Positions 56,357 to 64,000 of a stretch of DNA of 64,000 nucleotides are shown in pieces. Below the pieces are notes generated by a model. That model did not search any database. It had not been told where the DNA came from and saw only the letters and a list, made by a program, of their open reading frames with translations. The DNA comes from Bacillus sp. FJAT-49711. GTDB lineage: Bacteria; Bacillota; Bacilli; Bacillales; Bacillaceae_C. Position 1 is the stretch's first letter. Each line of letters opens with the position of its first letter. The DNA lies in the NCBI RefSeq assembly GCF_018343715.1, contig NZ_JAGYPL010000004.1, positions 62,001-126,000 of the forward strand. Reading direction: 5' to 3'. The translations under genes were made by a program, and so were the position numbers.

Positions 56357-56403
56357 TCAAACGATAATATGAAATATTTTTATATTTCATATTATCGTTT
56401 GAC
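56356..56403. repeat. Perfect palindrome with 22-bp arms and TTTT loop
   Basis: Arms 56356-56377 and 56382-56403 are perfect inverses; the flanks (GTTTCG and CGAAAAC) extend the symmetry with a small bulge. It interrupts the gene fragment at 56231-56356 and lies just upstream of the recombinase. It could be a small mobile hairpin element or a recombination scar. Confidence 0.7.
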
Positions 56404-56544
56404 ACGAAAACCTGCAGAAACTATTCTGCAAACCATATATTTATTTCACTCTTCTACAAAAAGGCTCCTCTTCCACTAAATTGCTAAACCATTTCCGTAA
56501 AACTCTACCACTCTTTTCTGCGTAAAAGTAGACCCCCTGGGGTC

Positions 56545-56574
56545 AAAAAATCCCCCGAACTATTAGTCCGAGGG
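56545..56574 (-). terminator. Terminator of rlmD
   Basis: A 9-bp stem (56566-56574 with 56552-56560) is followed on the minus strand by six Ts. Confidence 0.8.
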
Positions 56575-56630
56575 AACATAAAACACACTTCAATATTTAG
56601 TTAGAAACCACTAAACCTATTGATACCAAG

Positions 56631-58016
56631 CTATTTCAACTCTATCAACGCAACTGTCTCAACGTGCGCAGTCTGTGGAAACATATCAACAGGCTGAATA
56701 TATTTCACTTCATACATATGGCTGATCGCCTGCAAATCTTTTGCTAATGTAGAAGGATTACAGGAAACATAAATAAACTTTTTCGGTTTTATTTTTAATA
56801 GTGTTTGTAAGAATTTTTGGTCACAGCCAGTACGAGGAGGATCGACAATCACTACGTCTGGATGCCATCCTTGTTTCAACCATTTCGGTAAAATATCCTC
56901 CGCTTTTCCTGTTTCATATTTTGCCTTCTTAACACCATGCTCAGAGGCATTTTTCTTGGCATCTTCTATTGATTCAGGGATGACGTCCATTCCTCGAATT
57001 TCAGAGGCACCTTCTGCGAGCCATAATCCGATAGTTCCAGAGCCGCAATAGGCGTCTACGATTTTTTCCTTTCCAGTGAGAGCAGCGGCTTTTTTGACTT
57101 CATCATATAGTTTTACTGTCTGCTCGGGATTTAATTGAAAAAATGCACGTGCTGATAGCTCATATGTGAATTCATTCATTTTCTCATCTATGAATTCTTT
57201 TCCTGTAATATTGAGCGTTTTTTCGCCGAAGACGAGAGATGTTTGTTTCGAATTTATATTTTGCATAACCGATACAACTTCTGGGAGCCGTTTTTTGATT
57301 TCGGCAGCAATCATCTCCTTACGAGGCAGCTTCTCGCCTGCCGTTACGATGACAACCTGAACTTGGCCTGTTTGTACTCCTACTCTCGTAACAATTGTTT
57401 TAACAATTCCCTTTTTCGTTTTCTCATTATAAATAGGTACATGGAAATCTTCGAAGATTTGCTTTACTGCATTGTTTACTTTATTTGTTGCGGGATGCTG
57501 TACGATGCACTCGGGGACACTGATGAGTCGATGTGAATTCATACTGTATAATCCTGCAACAACTTTTCCGTTCATTTCTCGCAATTGAAATTGACTTTTA
57601 TTCCGATATTTCCAGGGGTCTTCCATTCCAATTGTTTCTCTTATATCTAATGCCTCAATCGCAAATTTAGTATGTCTTTCCACAGCTTGTATTAAAATAT
57701 CCCGTTTTTCCTTTAATTGTTGATCGTAGCGCAAATGTTGAAGTTGGCAGCCCCCGCACTGTTCGTATACAGGGCATGGAGCTTTTATTCTAAACGGAGA
57801 CCGTTTTCGGACCTTTTTTACGATGGCTTCCGAAAATTTCGGGTGGACTTTTACGACTTCCACAACAACTTCTTCTCCCGGAAGCGCGCCAGGTACGAAT
57901 ACGACCTTCTTTTTAAAATACCCAACGCCTTCCCCATTGATGCCAAGACGTTTTATAGTAAGGGGAAATTGTTGTTTTTCTTTGATCAACGTTTCATTTT
58001 TCATAAAATCACTCAT
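56631..58016 (-). CDS. rlmD: 23S rRNA (uracil-C5)-methyltransferase, RlmD/RumA family
   Basis: This enzyme methylates uridines of 23S rRNA (U1939 in E. coli; the B. subtilis family also includes the paralogs YefA/RlmCD and YfjO). The N-terminal TRAM domain is followed by a [4Fe-4S] cysteine set ([14 protein letters not shown]), a SAM motif ([15 protein letters not shown]), DPPRTGCDQ and the catalytic Cys in [13 protein letters not shown]. Length 461 is normal. It overlaps alkA as ATGA. Gene order with alkA matches yfjO-yfjP of B. subtilis, so it is probably the YfjO ortholog. Confidence 0.92.
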   Translation of the reverse strand: MSDFMKNETLIKEKQQFPLTIKRLGINGEGVGYFKKKVVFVPGALPGEEVVVEVVKVHPKFSEAIVKKVRKRSPFRIKAPCPVYEQCGGCQLQHLRYDQQLKEKRDILIQAVERHTKFAIEALDIRETIGMEDPWKYRNKSQFQLREMNGKVVAGLYSMNSHRLISVPECIVQHPATNKVNNAVKQIFEDFHVPIYNEKTKKGIVKTIVTRVGVQTGQVQVVIVTAGEKLPRKEMIAAEIKKRLPEVVSVMQNINSKQTSLVFGEKTLNITGKEFIDEKMNEFTYELSARAFFQLNPEQTVKLYDEVKKAAALTGKEKIVDAYCGSGTIGLWLAEGASEIRGMDVIPESIEDAKKNASEHGVKKAKYETGKAEDILPKWLKQGWHPDVVIVDPPRTGCDQKFLQTLLKIKPKKFIYVSCNPSTLAKDLQAISHMYEVKYIQPVDMFPQTAHVETVALIELK

Positions 58017-58903
58017 TCTACAATTAATTCCTTAATAGGCGGTTCGATACTTCTCCATAAATATAGTGAGGCATAGCTTAAATAAGGCTGCCATTCACTA
58101 CTGTATTCCAACATCTCATCTTTCGTCGGCTTCCGATCAAGTCCATAAAGGTCTTTAATCGCATTTTGTAATCCAATATCAGCAAGGGGAAAAAGATTCG
58201 GCCTACCGAGTCCGAAAAGAAGAAAGCATTGAACTGTCCACGGCCCAATTCCGCGTATTTTTATTAATTCTTTCATTATTTCTTCATCTGAAAGCTTTGA
58301 TAATTTCTCTAAACTAATTGCGCCATTAACTATTTGTTGTGCGAGACCTATAACATATTCTGCTTTTCGCTGACTAAATTTTAATGTCCTTAACTGATCT
58401 ATTTCTATATTTGCAATTGTTTCAGGAGATGGGTAAAAATAAACTCCATTAATTTCGTAGCCAAATGTTTTAACGAACTCTTCTGTTAAAGAAATAGCAA
58501 ATTTCATATTCACCTGTTGATGAATAATGGATTTTACTAATGTTCTAAAAGGTGAAAAGTCTAATACGATTGGAGTCCCTCGATGAGTTTCAAAAATTTT
58601 ATTTAGGGATGTTGTTAAAAAATGAGTTTGGATATCATTTAATGATGTTTTCCACTGGAAAATATCAGATATCTTTTCAATCACATTCATTTTTGTACCA
58701 CTATTTTGGCCACTTACAATAAACACTGGCACATCCGTCGTTCCAGTTGCCTTAATGGTTGCTACTTCAGGAATCGCAGCGTAAATCGGAACCTTTATGG
58801 AGCGTTCTTTCTGATTCATGATATTTAGCGGATCCATTGCAAGTCTATTTAAAGCTAAGTCAAAATCATACGGACCGGAAACTTCTATTATTTCTTGCCA
58901 CAC
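58013..58903 (-). CDS. alkA: DNA-3-methyladenine glycosylase (AlkA family)
   Basis: This base-excision repair enzyme removes alkylated purines. The helix-hairpin-helix is [21 protein letters not shown], followed by the catalytic Asp in [13 protein letters not shown]. An N-terminal AlkA_N-like domain is present. I chose the GTG at 58903 behind GGGGGAG, giving 296 residues. It is coupled to rlmD by the overlapping ATGA. Confidence 0.88.
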   Translation of the reverse strand: MWQEIIEVSGPYDFDLALNRLAMDPLNIMNQKERSIKVPIYAAIPEVATIKATGTTDVPVFIVSGQNSGTKMNVIEKISDIFQWKTSLNDIQTHFLTTSLNKIFETHRGTPIVLDFSPFRTLVKSIIHQQVNMKFAISLTEEFVKTFGYEINGVYFYPSPETIANIEIDQLRTLKFSQRKAEYVIGLAQQIVNGAISLEKLSKLSDEEIMKELIKIRGIGPWTVQCFLLFGLGRPNLFPLADIGLQNAIKDLYGLDRKPTKDEMLEYSSEWQPYLSYASLYLWRSIEPPIKELIVE

Positions 58904-59272
58904 TGATATCTCCCCCGATAAATAACTGTTCACTTATTATAACATTGTGAAAGGAATTTTTTAACTAATGGGGAAATTAGGAGAAATTCAGAACTCAAAC
59001 AGGATATATACCTTAACTTTTTATAATCAATTAATTTTAAATCCTTGCTTTTTAAGTAATGTGAAAGTGATTATTTTATGAGGAAGTTGCAATGTACTCT
59101 GATTGGCGAATATTTCACGTTCATGGGCACGATGAAACACCAATGTGACCGTAGCGAAGAATCTTCACATTGAAGCCTTCAATATGCCCTTAATGTCTAA
59201 TATCCTCATCCACGGGCACGATGACATCACCATCACGGCTGCTTCGATCAACAAATTGCACCCTCACTAAAT
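58904..59272. other. Intergenic region with a repeated GGGCACGATGA motif and possible gene remnant
   Basis: GGGCACGATGA occurs near 59123 and 59214 on the plus strand in related contexts. On the minus strand a frame from 59267 reads VRVQFVDRSSRDGDVIVPVD, is stopped once, then continues GHIEGFNVKILRYGHIG. This may be a decayed small gene behind pdaA. Low support. Confidence 0.3.
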
Positions 59273-60070
59273 TCAATGAGCAATAATAGGATTTTTCACT
59301 TTTTCTTTCATCATATAATCGTCCAAGCTTTTAAATACGTAGCCACGCTTTTTTAAATCTTGTATTACTTTTTCGAGTGCGTCTGCGTTATCTTTTGATA
59401 CAGTGTGTAAAAGCATAACTGCACCCGGATGGACTTGAGCCATTATATTATCGTAGGCATATTTCCATCCTTTTTGTTGATTTATTTGCCAGTCTTTGAA
59501 TGCTAATGACCATAAAACATGGACGTAGCCGGCATCTAAGGCAACTTTAAGGGTGCGTTCACTTAATATTCCTCGCGGCGGACGTAAATATTGCATATTG
59601 GTTTGTCCTGTTACTTTTTCGGTTGCCTCTTTCACCTTCTTAAGCTCCATCCTTATTTTTTCATCGCTGATTTGCGTCATGTCTGGATGGCTCCACGAAT
59701 GGTTGCCAATAATATGTCCTTCATTTGCCATTCGTTTTGCTAAGTCTGGGGCACTATCTAAGTAGTGGCCCGTCACAAAAAAGGCAGCTGGAACTTTTTC
59801 TTTTTTTAAAACATCGAGAATTTTAGCTGTATAACCATTTTCGTAGCCATTATCAAATGTTAAATATAATATTTTTTCGTCTGGACTTCCTTTGTAAAAG
59901 GCGCCATATTTATCAAGAAGGTCATCATATCGCGCCCCTGCATCCGCTTGTTTTTCGTTGGATCCCTTTTTAAATCCCCAATGAATCGGTTGATTTGATA
60001 TGGCATTAGTAGTGGCTGCGTGAAAAAACATAAGCATTATAGCTGGAAAAAGGAGTAGCCATTTTTTCAT
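59273..60070 (-). CDS. pdaA: Delta-lactam-biosynthetic de-N-acetylase
   Basis: This secreted polysaccharide deacetylase makes muramic delta-lactam in the spore cortex, which cortex-lytic enzymes recognise at germination. A signal peptide is followed by a NodB domain. The first motif reads YLTFDNGYENGY: N replaces the second Asp of TFDDG, as in B. subtilis PdaA. HSWSHPD carries the metal His residues, and YLRPPRG and VMLLHT complete the site. The 265 residues match the family. It sits beside yfkD as in B. subtilis. Confidence 0.95.
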   Translation of the reverse strand: MKKWLLLFPAIMLMFFHAATTNAISNQPIHWGFKKGSNEKQADAGARYDDLLDKYGAFYKGSPDEKILYLTFDNGYENGYTAKILDVLKKEKVPAAFFVTGHYLDSAPDLAKRMANEGHIIGNHSWSHPDMTQISDEKIRMELKKVKEATEKVTGQTNMQYLRPPRGILSERTLKVALDAGYVHVLWSLAFKDWQINQQKGWKYAYDNIMAQVHPGAVMLLHTVSKDNADALEKVIQDLKKRGYVFKSLDDYMMKEKVKNPIIAH

Positions 60071-60135
60071 TTTCTTTCCGCCTTTCGCTCTTTTTATATA
60101 TATTTTTCCACATCATTAAATTCATGCCTGACAAT

Positions 60136-60183
60136 AAAAGGGACAGAATCAAATGAATAAAATCATTTGATTCTGTCCCTTTT
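60136..60183. terminator. Perfect 21-bp-arm terminator between pdaA and yfkD
   Basis: Arms 60136-60156 and 60163-60183 pair perfectly with a six-base loop and end in TTTT on both strands. It follows yfkD on the minus strand. Confidence 0.85.
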
Positions 60184-60194
60184 GATTCTCTCCC

Positions 60195-60992
60195 TCAATT
60201 TGCTGTGAAGGAAAAGGATAGATGATCTTGAATGGGGAGCCAAGCCCCGATTTTTTGGGAAGTTACGTTTTTGACGACGATTTTTCGTTTTGTTCCTCGT
60301 ATGACTAAGTACACTTCCCCGTAAGTTACTTCTCCTTTTTCAATCAAGGCAGGTACATAGGCATGTAAATATCCAATTCGCTTTGGATGGATATTATAAA
60401 ATTGAGAGTGTTTCGTACCAGCGCCAATGACGGTTTCTGTAGCGACAGGAAGATTCGTTTTCTCCATCGCTTTAATTAGGATCATTTTTTGAACATCCTC
60501 TGGATGAGGAACTCTGCCTGTTAATCCACCTTTAATCCTCTTTTGAGCTTGCTGTACATAATTGATTTGGTGGTTTATTTTCCCTACTGTATTATCATAA
60601 ACATTCGTATTGATTTTTTGGTATTGCCAATTCGGAAGCGTTTCATGTGATTTGTAATTTAATGGCCATTCCCCCATAAAAATCGTTGCGCGCACCCCAA
60701 TGGAAAGTGGCGACTTGTTAATGGAGGATTCATTTAAGATACGAATTAAATTAGGGTTCTCGATTGCTTCGTTCGATGACTTAAACAATTCTTTCGTAAA
60801 ATTGCTTGGCTTTAAATAGATTAAGTCTTCCATTTCATTTGGAATCGTATTTTCCTTTGCTATATTTATTACAGATGATGGCAATTGAAAAGAACCTTTC
60901 GATTGCTCTTTAGCAAATGTAAAGTCGGCAGGTCCTGCTACAATTAAAAGTAAAATGAGCATTAACTGCAATCCATAGCGATTATATTTCAT
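60195..60992 (-). CDS. yfkD: YfkD-family exported protein
   Basis: This 265-residue protein has a signal peptide (LQLMLILLLIVAGPADFTFA) and the YfkD-like domain containing FQLPSSVINIAKENTIPNE and PLSIGVRATIFMGEWPL. B. subtilis yfkD lies next to yfkE and has a similar length; it is reported as a sporulation-associated or stress protein of unknown function. AAAGGAG precedes the ATG. Confidence 0.85.
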   Translation of the reverse strand: MKYNRYGLQLMLILLLIVAGPADFTFAKEQSKGSFQLPSSVINIAKENTIPNEMEDLIYLKPSNFTKELFKSSNEAIENPNLIRILNESSINKSPLSIGVRATIFMGEWPLNYKSHETLPNWQYQKINTNVYDNTVGKINHQINYVQQAQKRIKGGLTGRVPHPEDVQKMILIKAMEKTNLPVATETVIGAGTKHSQFYNIHPKRIGYLHAYVPALIEKGEVTYGEVYLVIRGTKRKIVVKNVTSQKIGAWLPIQDHLSFSFTAN

Positions 60993-61055
60993 AAAGGCAA
61001 ACTCCTTTCATTATTTACCTTTATGTTTTTCCGAAAGCAATCTGTTTATCCAACA

Positions 61056-62111
61056 TTAGAGTAAATAAAAGCCGATTCCCATAATAAAATATGCTGCAAG
61101 CAAGGTCGCCCCTTCAAACCAGTTCGATTCCCCATCATTTACAATCACAATTGTTAATAAAACAGAAGTTACCATCGCCACTATTTCAGGTATGGTGAAA
61201 ACGAGAGGCATGGAAACTGGAAAAAACAACGATACAAGCACAAGAATAGGAGCAACAAACATAGCAATTTGGAGAGTAGATCCTACTGCAATTTCTACTG
61301 CCACATCCATTTTGTCTTTGAATGCCATTAAAATAGCTGATGCGTGTTCTGCTGCATTTCCAACTATCGCGACTATGATTACTCCTATGAACAGCTCACT
61401 CCAACCAAATTTTTCTCCTACTTCATGAAACGTATGAACAAGTTTTTCTGAAGTATAAGCAACCGCTAATGTGGCTAGTCCCAAAATGATAGTGGCCTTG
61501 CCTATTTTCCATTCTGGTTCCTCGTGTTCTATATTTTCTTCTGATTCCTTCGTATTATAGACACCCCTATGTGTGACTAATTTGAAATACAGGGCAGCTA
61601 TGTAAAGGATCATCATAATTATAGATACACCGATACTCAACGATATGGTTTTAGTCTCATCCATACCTCTTGTAAACATTTCGGGAATAATAAAGGCAAC
61701 AATAACCGCAAACATAAGTAAGCCTGAGTTATGTCTCGCATCGAAAACATTAAAGTTTTGGCGTTTAAATTTCAAACCGCCAAGAAAAAATGATAAACCC
61801 GCTACAAGTAAAAGGTTTCCAATTACGGACCCTGTTAATGAAGCAAGCACGATACTAATGAGTCCCGCCTTTAATGCAAAAATTGAAATAATTAACTCAA
61901 CAGCGTTTCCAAAAGTGGCATTCAATAACCCGCCAATCCGCGGACCTGCCACAATCGTCAAGCTTTCTGTCGCTCTTCCCATGACACTGGCAAGGCTGAT
62001 GATAGTTAAGCAGGATATAATGAACATGAGAACACTTGGAAAATGTAATAAAGATCCTATAACAACTAAAGGAAAGCCTATTACAATAACGATCATAAAT
62101 ATTTTATTCAT
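61056..62111 (-). CDS. caxA: Calcium/proton antiporter CaxA (YfkE/ChaA)
   Basis: This CAX-family exchanger exports Ca2+ in exchange for H+. It has 11 predicted helices and two inverted alpha repeats: GGLLNATFGNAVELIISIFAL and GVIIVAIVGNAAEHASAILMA, each with the conserved GN-A-E residues. Length (351) equals B. subtilis YfkE. It is next to yfkD, as in B. subtilis. Confidence 0.95.
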   Translation of the reverse strand: MNKIFMIVIVIGFPLVVIGSLLHFPSVLMFIISCLTIISLASVMGRATESLTIVAGPRIGGLLNATFGNAVELIISIFALKAGLISIVLASLTGSVIGNLLLVAGLSFFLGGLKFKRQNFNVFDARHNSGLLMFAVIVAFIIPEMFTRGMDETKTISLSIGVSIIMMILYIAALYFKLVTHRGVYNTKESEENIEHEEPEWKIGKATIILGLATLAVAYTSEKLVHTFHEVGEKFGWSELFIGVIIVAIVGNAAEHASAILMAFKDKMDVAVEIAVGSTLQIAMFVAPILVLVSLFFPVSMPLVFTIPEIVAMVTSVLLTIVIVNDGESNWFEGATLLAAYFIMGIGFYLL

Positions 62112-62327
62112 TCACTCAAATCCTCTCCACATCTTGCCCACTAGTATTGCCTACTTCGGTAGGAATTTTTCATTAAAATTCTTCATGATACAGGCTCTTT
62201 TTGCTAATTCGAATTAAAGGAATATTAGATTTTGAATGAGAAAAGAGCTTCAATTTTTATAAGAACCGCACAACTCACTAATTAAGCATATAAGCTGGCT
62301 TTTACAAACTACACACACTAAGTAATA

Positions 62328-63179
62328 TTAACAGTCATCCTTTTTAGGAAATAGTGAATTGATTTCTCCACCCACCATAATAATGATCGCCGAAATATAA
62401 AACCACAACATTAATATAACGATTCCTCCAATACTTCCATACGTAGAAGTATAATTTCCGAAATGAGAAACATAAAAAGAAAAACCTAATGAGACAATAA
62501 TCCAACCAATACTCGAGAAAATGGCTCCCGGAACCGCTGTAATACATTTTATTTTTATGCTTGGGGCTAAATAGTAAATAGCTAAAAATACGATAAATAA
62601 TATGACTGGACTTAGTGCCCATCGGATGACACCCCAAATGTTTAAGAACATATCCGAATAGCCAAATGTTGAAAAAAGGAATATTCCTATTTGTTTTCCA
62701 AAGACAGGTAGTAACAAGGCAAGAATAAAGACGAAAATCATTGCAATAGTAAAAACAATTGCGAGAGATCTTGTAACAAAAAATGGACGTTTTTCTTTTA
62801 CTTCATAAGCCCGATTCAATGATTTCATTAAGGCATTCATTCCATTTGAGGCAGACCACAGGGTCCCTATAATACCAACGGTCAAGAGACCACCACTACG
62901 GTTTTGCATCACTTCATTAAGAGTCTTTTCAATCATTGCAATGGTTTCAGCTGGAGCTATATCTTTTATTAAGTTAAAAATATCTTGTTGAGTTAAAGGA
63001 GTAAAAGGAAGCAGTGAGACAATAAAAAATAATAATGGAAATAGAGACAGTAAAAAGAAATAGGCTAATTGTGCAGCCATACCAGCAACATCATTATCCA
63101 TTATTTTTTTAATCAAAACTTTCGTGAATTTTAGCAAGTGATTCTTTTCTTTTCTAATTTTTAATCGTGTCTTCCCCAT
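62328..63179 (-). CDS. yfkH: YihY/BrkB-family membrane protein (YfkH-like)
   Basis: This 283-residue protein has six helices and the family blocks DNDVAGMAAQLAYFFLLSLFPLLFF, GTLWSASNGMNALMKSLNRAYEVKEKRPF and TSTYGSIGGIVILMLWFYISA. The family was once called RNase BN in error; its function is not known. It lies upstream of caxA on the same strand. GAGGTGTTATT precedes the ATG. Confidence 0.9.
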   Translation of the reverse strand: MGKTRLKIRKEKNHLLKFTKVLIKKIMDNDVAGMAAQLAYFFLLSLFPLLFFIVSLLPFTPLTQQDIFNLIKDIAPAETIAMIEKTLNEVMQNRSGGLLTVGIIGTLWSASNGMNALMKSLNRAYEVKEKRPFFVTRSLAIVFTIAMIFVFILALLLPVFGKQIGIFLFSTFGYSDMFLNIWGVIRWALSPVILFIVFLAIYYLAPSIKIKCITAVPGAIFSSIGWIIVSLGFSFYVSHFGNYTSTYGSIGGIVILMLWFYISAIIIMVGGEINSLFPKKDDC

Positions 63180-63400
63180 AATAACACCTCAATATGTTAG
63201 TCAAGCTTGATATATGTTTTACCTTTCTTGGCAGCTATAAAACATGAATAAAAAGAAAAGCAAAGCTCATTGCTCATTGTCGAATAAATTTCGGGACTGC
63301 AACAAGTGATAAAGTAGGCACTATGTTCTAAATAAGTGGAAGACGCTAGAGCTAGACTACACAACCTATAGTTCAAAATTAGTAATTTGAATAAAGCTTC

Positions 63401-63430
63401 TTGACATACTGTTACATTTTTCAGAATAAT
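63401..63430 (+). promoter_or_regulatory. Sigma-A-type promoter of the symporter gene
   Basis: TTGACA (63401-63406), an 18-base spacer and AATAAT (63425-63430) lie about 40 bases upstream of the start codon. Confidence 0.6.
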
Positions 63431-63468
63431 TTAAGTGGAGACAAGATGAAAAGGAGGGAAAGACTATA

Positions 63469-64000
63469 ATGGCAGATAAAGAATCGATGTCAGATAAGAT
63501 TTTGAAAGTGTTGGAAACAATTAGTGGCCATGTATGGGGAATACCGTTACTCGTCCTTATTGTTGGTACTGGAATCTATTTAACTGTTAGAATCGGATTT
63601 TTACAATTAAGACTTCTCCCGTATTCATTGAAACTTGCATTTAGCTTTAAACAGGATAAAAATTCCGAAGGAGATATTTCTCATTTTCAAGCATTAATGA
63701 CAGCGCTTGCTGCTACAGTCGGAACCGGGAATATTGTTGGAGTAGCTACTGCAGTTGTTTTTGGTGGACCCGGAGCAGTGCTTTGGATGTGGCTTTCAGC
63801 ATTTTTCGGAATGGCAACAAAGTATGCCGAAGCTATTTTAGCAGTAAAGTATCGCGTTATAGATGAAAAAGGTGAAATGTCAGGCGGACCAATGTACTAT
63901 TTAGAACGTGGATTAAAACAAAAATGGTTAGGAGTCTTATTTGCCATTTTTGGAGCAATAGCTGCATTTGGTATTGGCAACCTCGTTCAATCTAACGCAG
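63469..64000 (+). CDS. Alanine/glycine:cation symporter family protein (3' end outside window)
   Basis: This sodium- or proton-coupled amino-acid importer of the AGCS family shows the signature [19 protein letters not shown] followed by [23 protein letters not shown]. The N-terminal 177 residues are visible and cover the first four helices. AAGGAGGG precedes the ATG. A promoter lies at 63401-63430. Confidence 0.93.
   Translation, partial: MADKESMSDKILKVLETISGHVWGIPLLVLIVGTGIYLTVRIGFLQLRLLPYSLKLAFSFKQDKNSEGDISHFQALMTALAATVGTGNIVGVATAVVFGGPGAVLWMWLSAFFGMATKYAEAILAVKYRVIDEKGEMSGGPMYYLERGLKQKWLGVLFAIFGAIAAFGIGNLVQSNA

Noticed and set aside
1-64000. CRISPR arrays, rRNA or tRNA genes
   Set aside because: No regularly spaced repeats and no recognisable rRNA or tRNA sequence were seen on either strand.

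Overview
The window is AT-rich chromosomal DNA from an endospore-forming Gram-positive of the Bacillaceae. Evidence for this is a gerA/gerB/gerC spore-germination operon, the cortex enzyme PdaA, a cyd operon with Rex-type operators, Bacillus-type ribosome binding sites, and the block alkA - rlmD - pdaA - yfkD - caxA - yfkH, which resembles the yfjO-yfkH area of Bacillus subtilis. The genus cannot be fixed from the sequence alone. No rRNA, tRNA or CRISPR array was seen.

Region 1 (1-3215, minus strand) is the start of an exopolysaccharide (eps/cap-type) operon: a Wzz-like adaptor, a CpsD-type tyrosine kinase and an EpsC-like dehydratase cut by the window edge. Its promoter carries a SinR-type inverted operator in the -35/-10 spacer. 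The gap before the epsC-like gene holds an EAR (eps-associated antitermination) RNA. This points to SinR-controlled biofilm matrix production. Region 2 (3349-19273) is housekeeping and accessory: an RND efflux permease, cydABCD under Rex-like sites, a YgbA_NO-family protein with an NsrR-like site, a LysM gene killed by a stop codon, tandem DUF3147 membrane proteins, a VanW lipoprotein, an M20-type amidohydrolase and a nucleotidyltransferase.

Region 3 (19383-32969, all minus strand) is a catabolic island. It has two FAD-dependent oxidoreductases, a medium-chain dehydrogenase, a DapA-like aldolase, an NAD-dependent epimerase-like protein, a membrane-bound AraC-type regulator, an LplABC-like ABC importer and a YesL-like (DUF624) protein, with a cre-like site upstream of the binding-protein gene. 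There is no glycoside hydrolase or lyase, so the import and oxidation of a small, unidentified sugar-like compound is the best reading. This is the strongest candidate for an undescribed system.

Region 4 (33172-48492) has a purine permease under a guanine riboswitch, a methyltransferase, the large catalase KatE, a MITE-like repeat with terminal inverted repeats, an ECF S component, a group II intron sitting just behind the ileS terminator, ileS (long, type 2-like) with an unusual T-box-like leader, and a PadR/VanZ module. Region 5 (48722-56574) is a scarred zone: a decayed serine recombinase, a frameshifted small gene, gene fragments, the ger operon, a second recombinase broken by a homopolymer frameshift, and a 22-bp-arm palindrome. 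Region 6 (56631-64000) is the conserved alkA-rlmD-pdaA-yfkD-caxA-yfkH block, followed by the start of an alanine/glycine:cation symporter.
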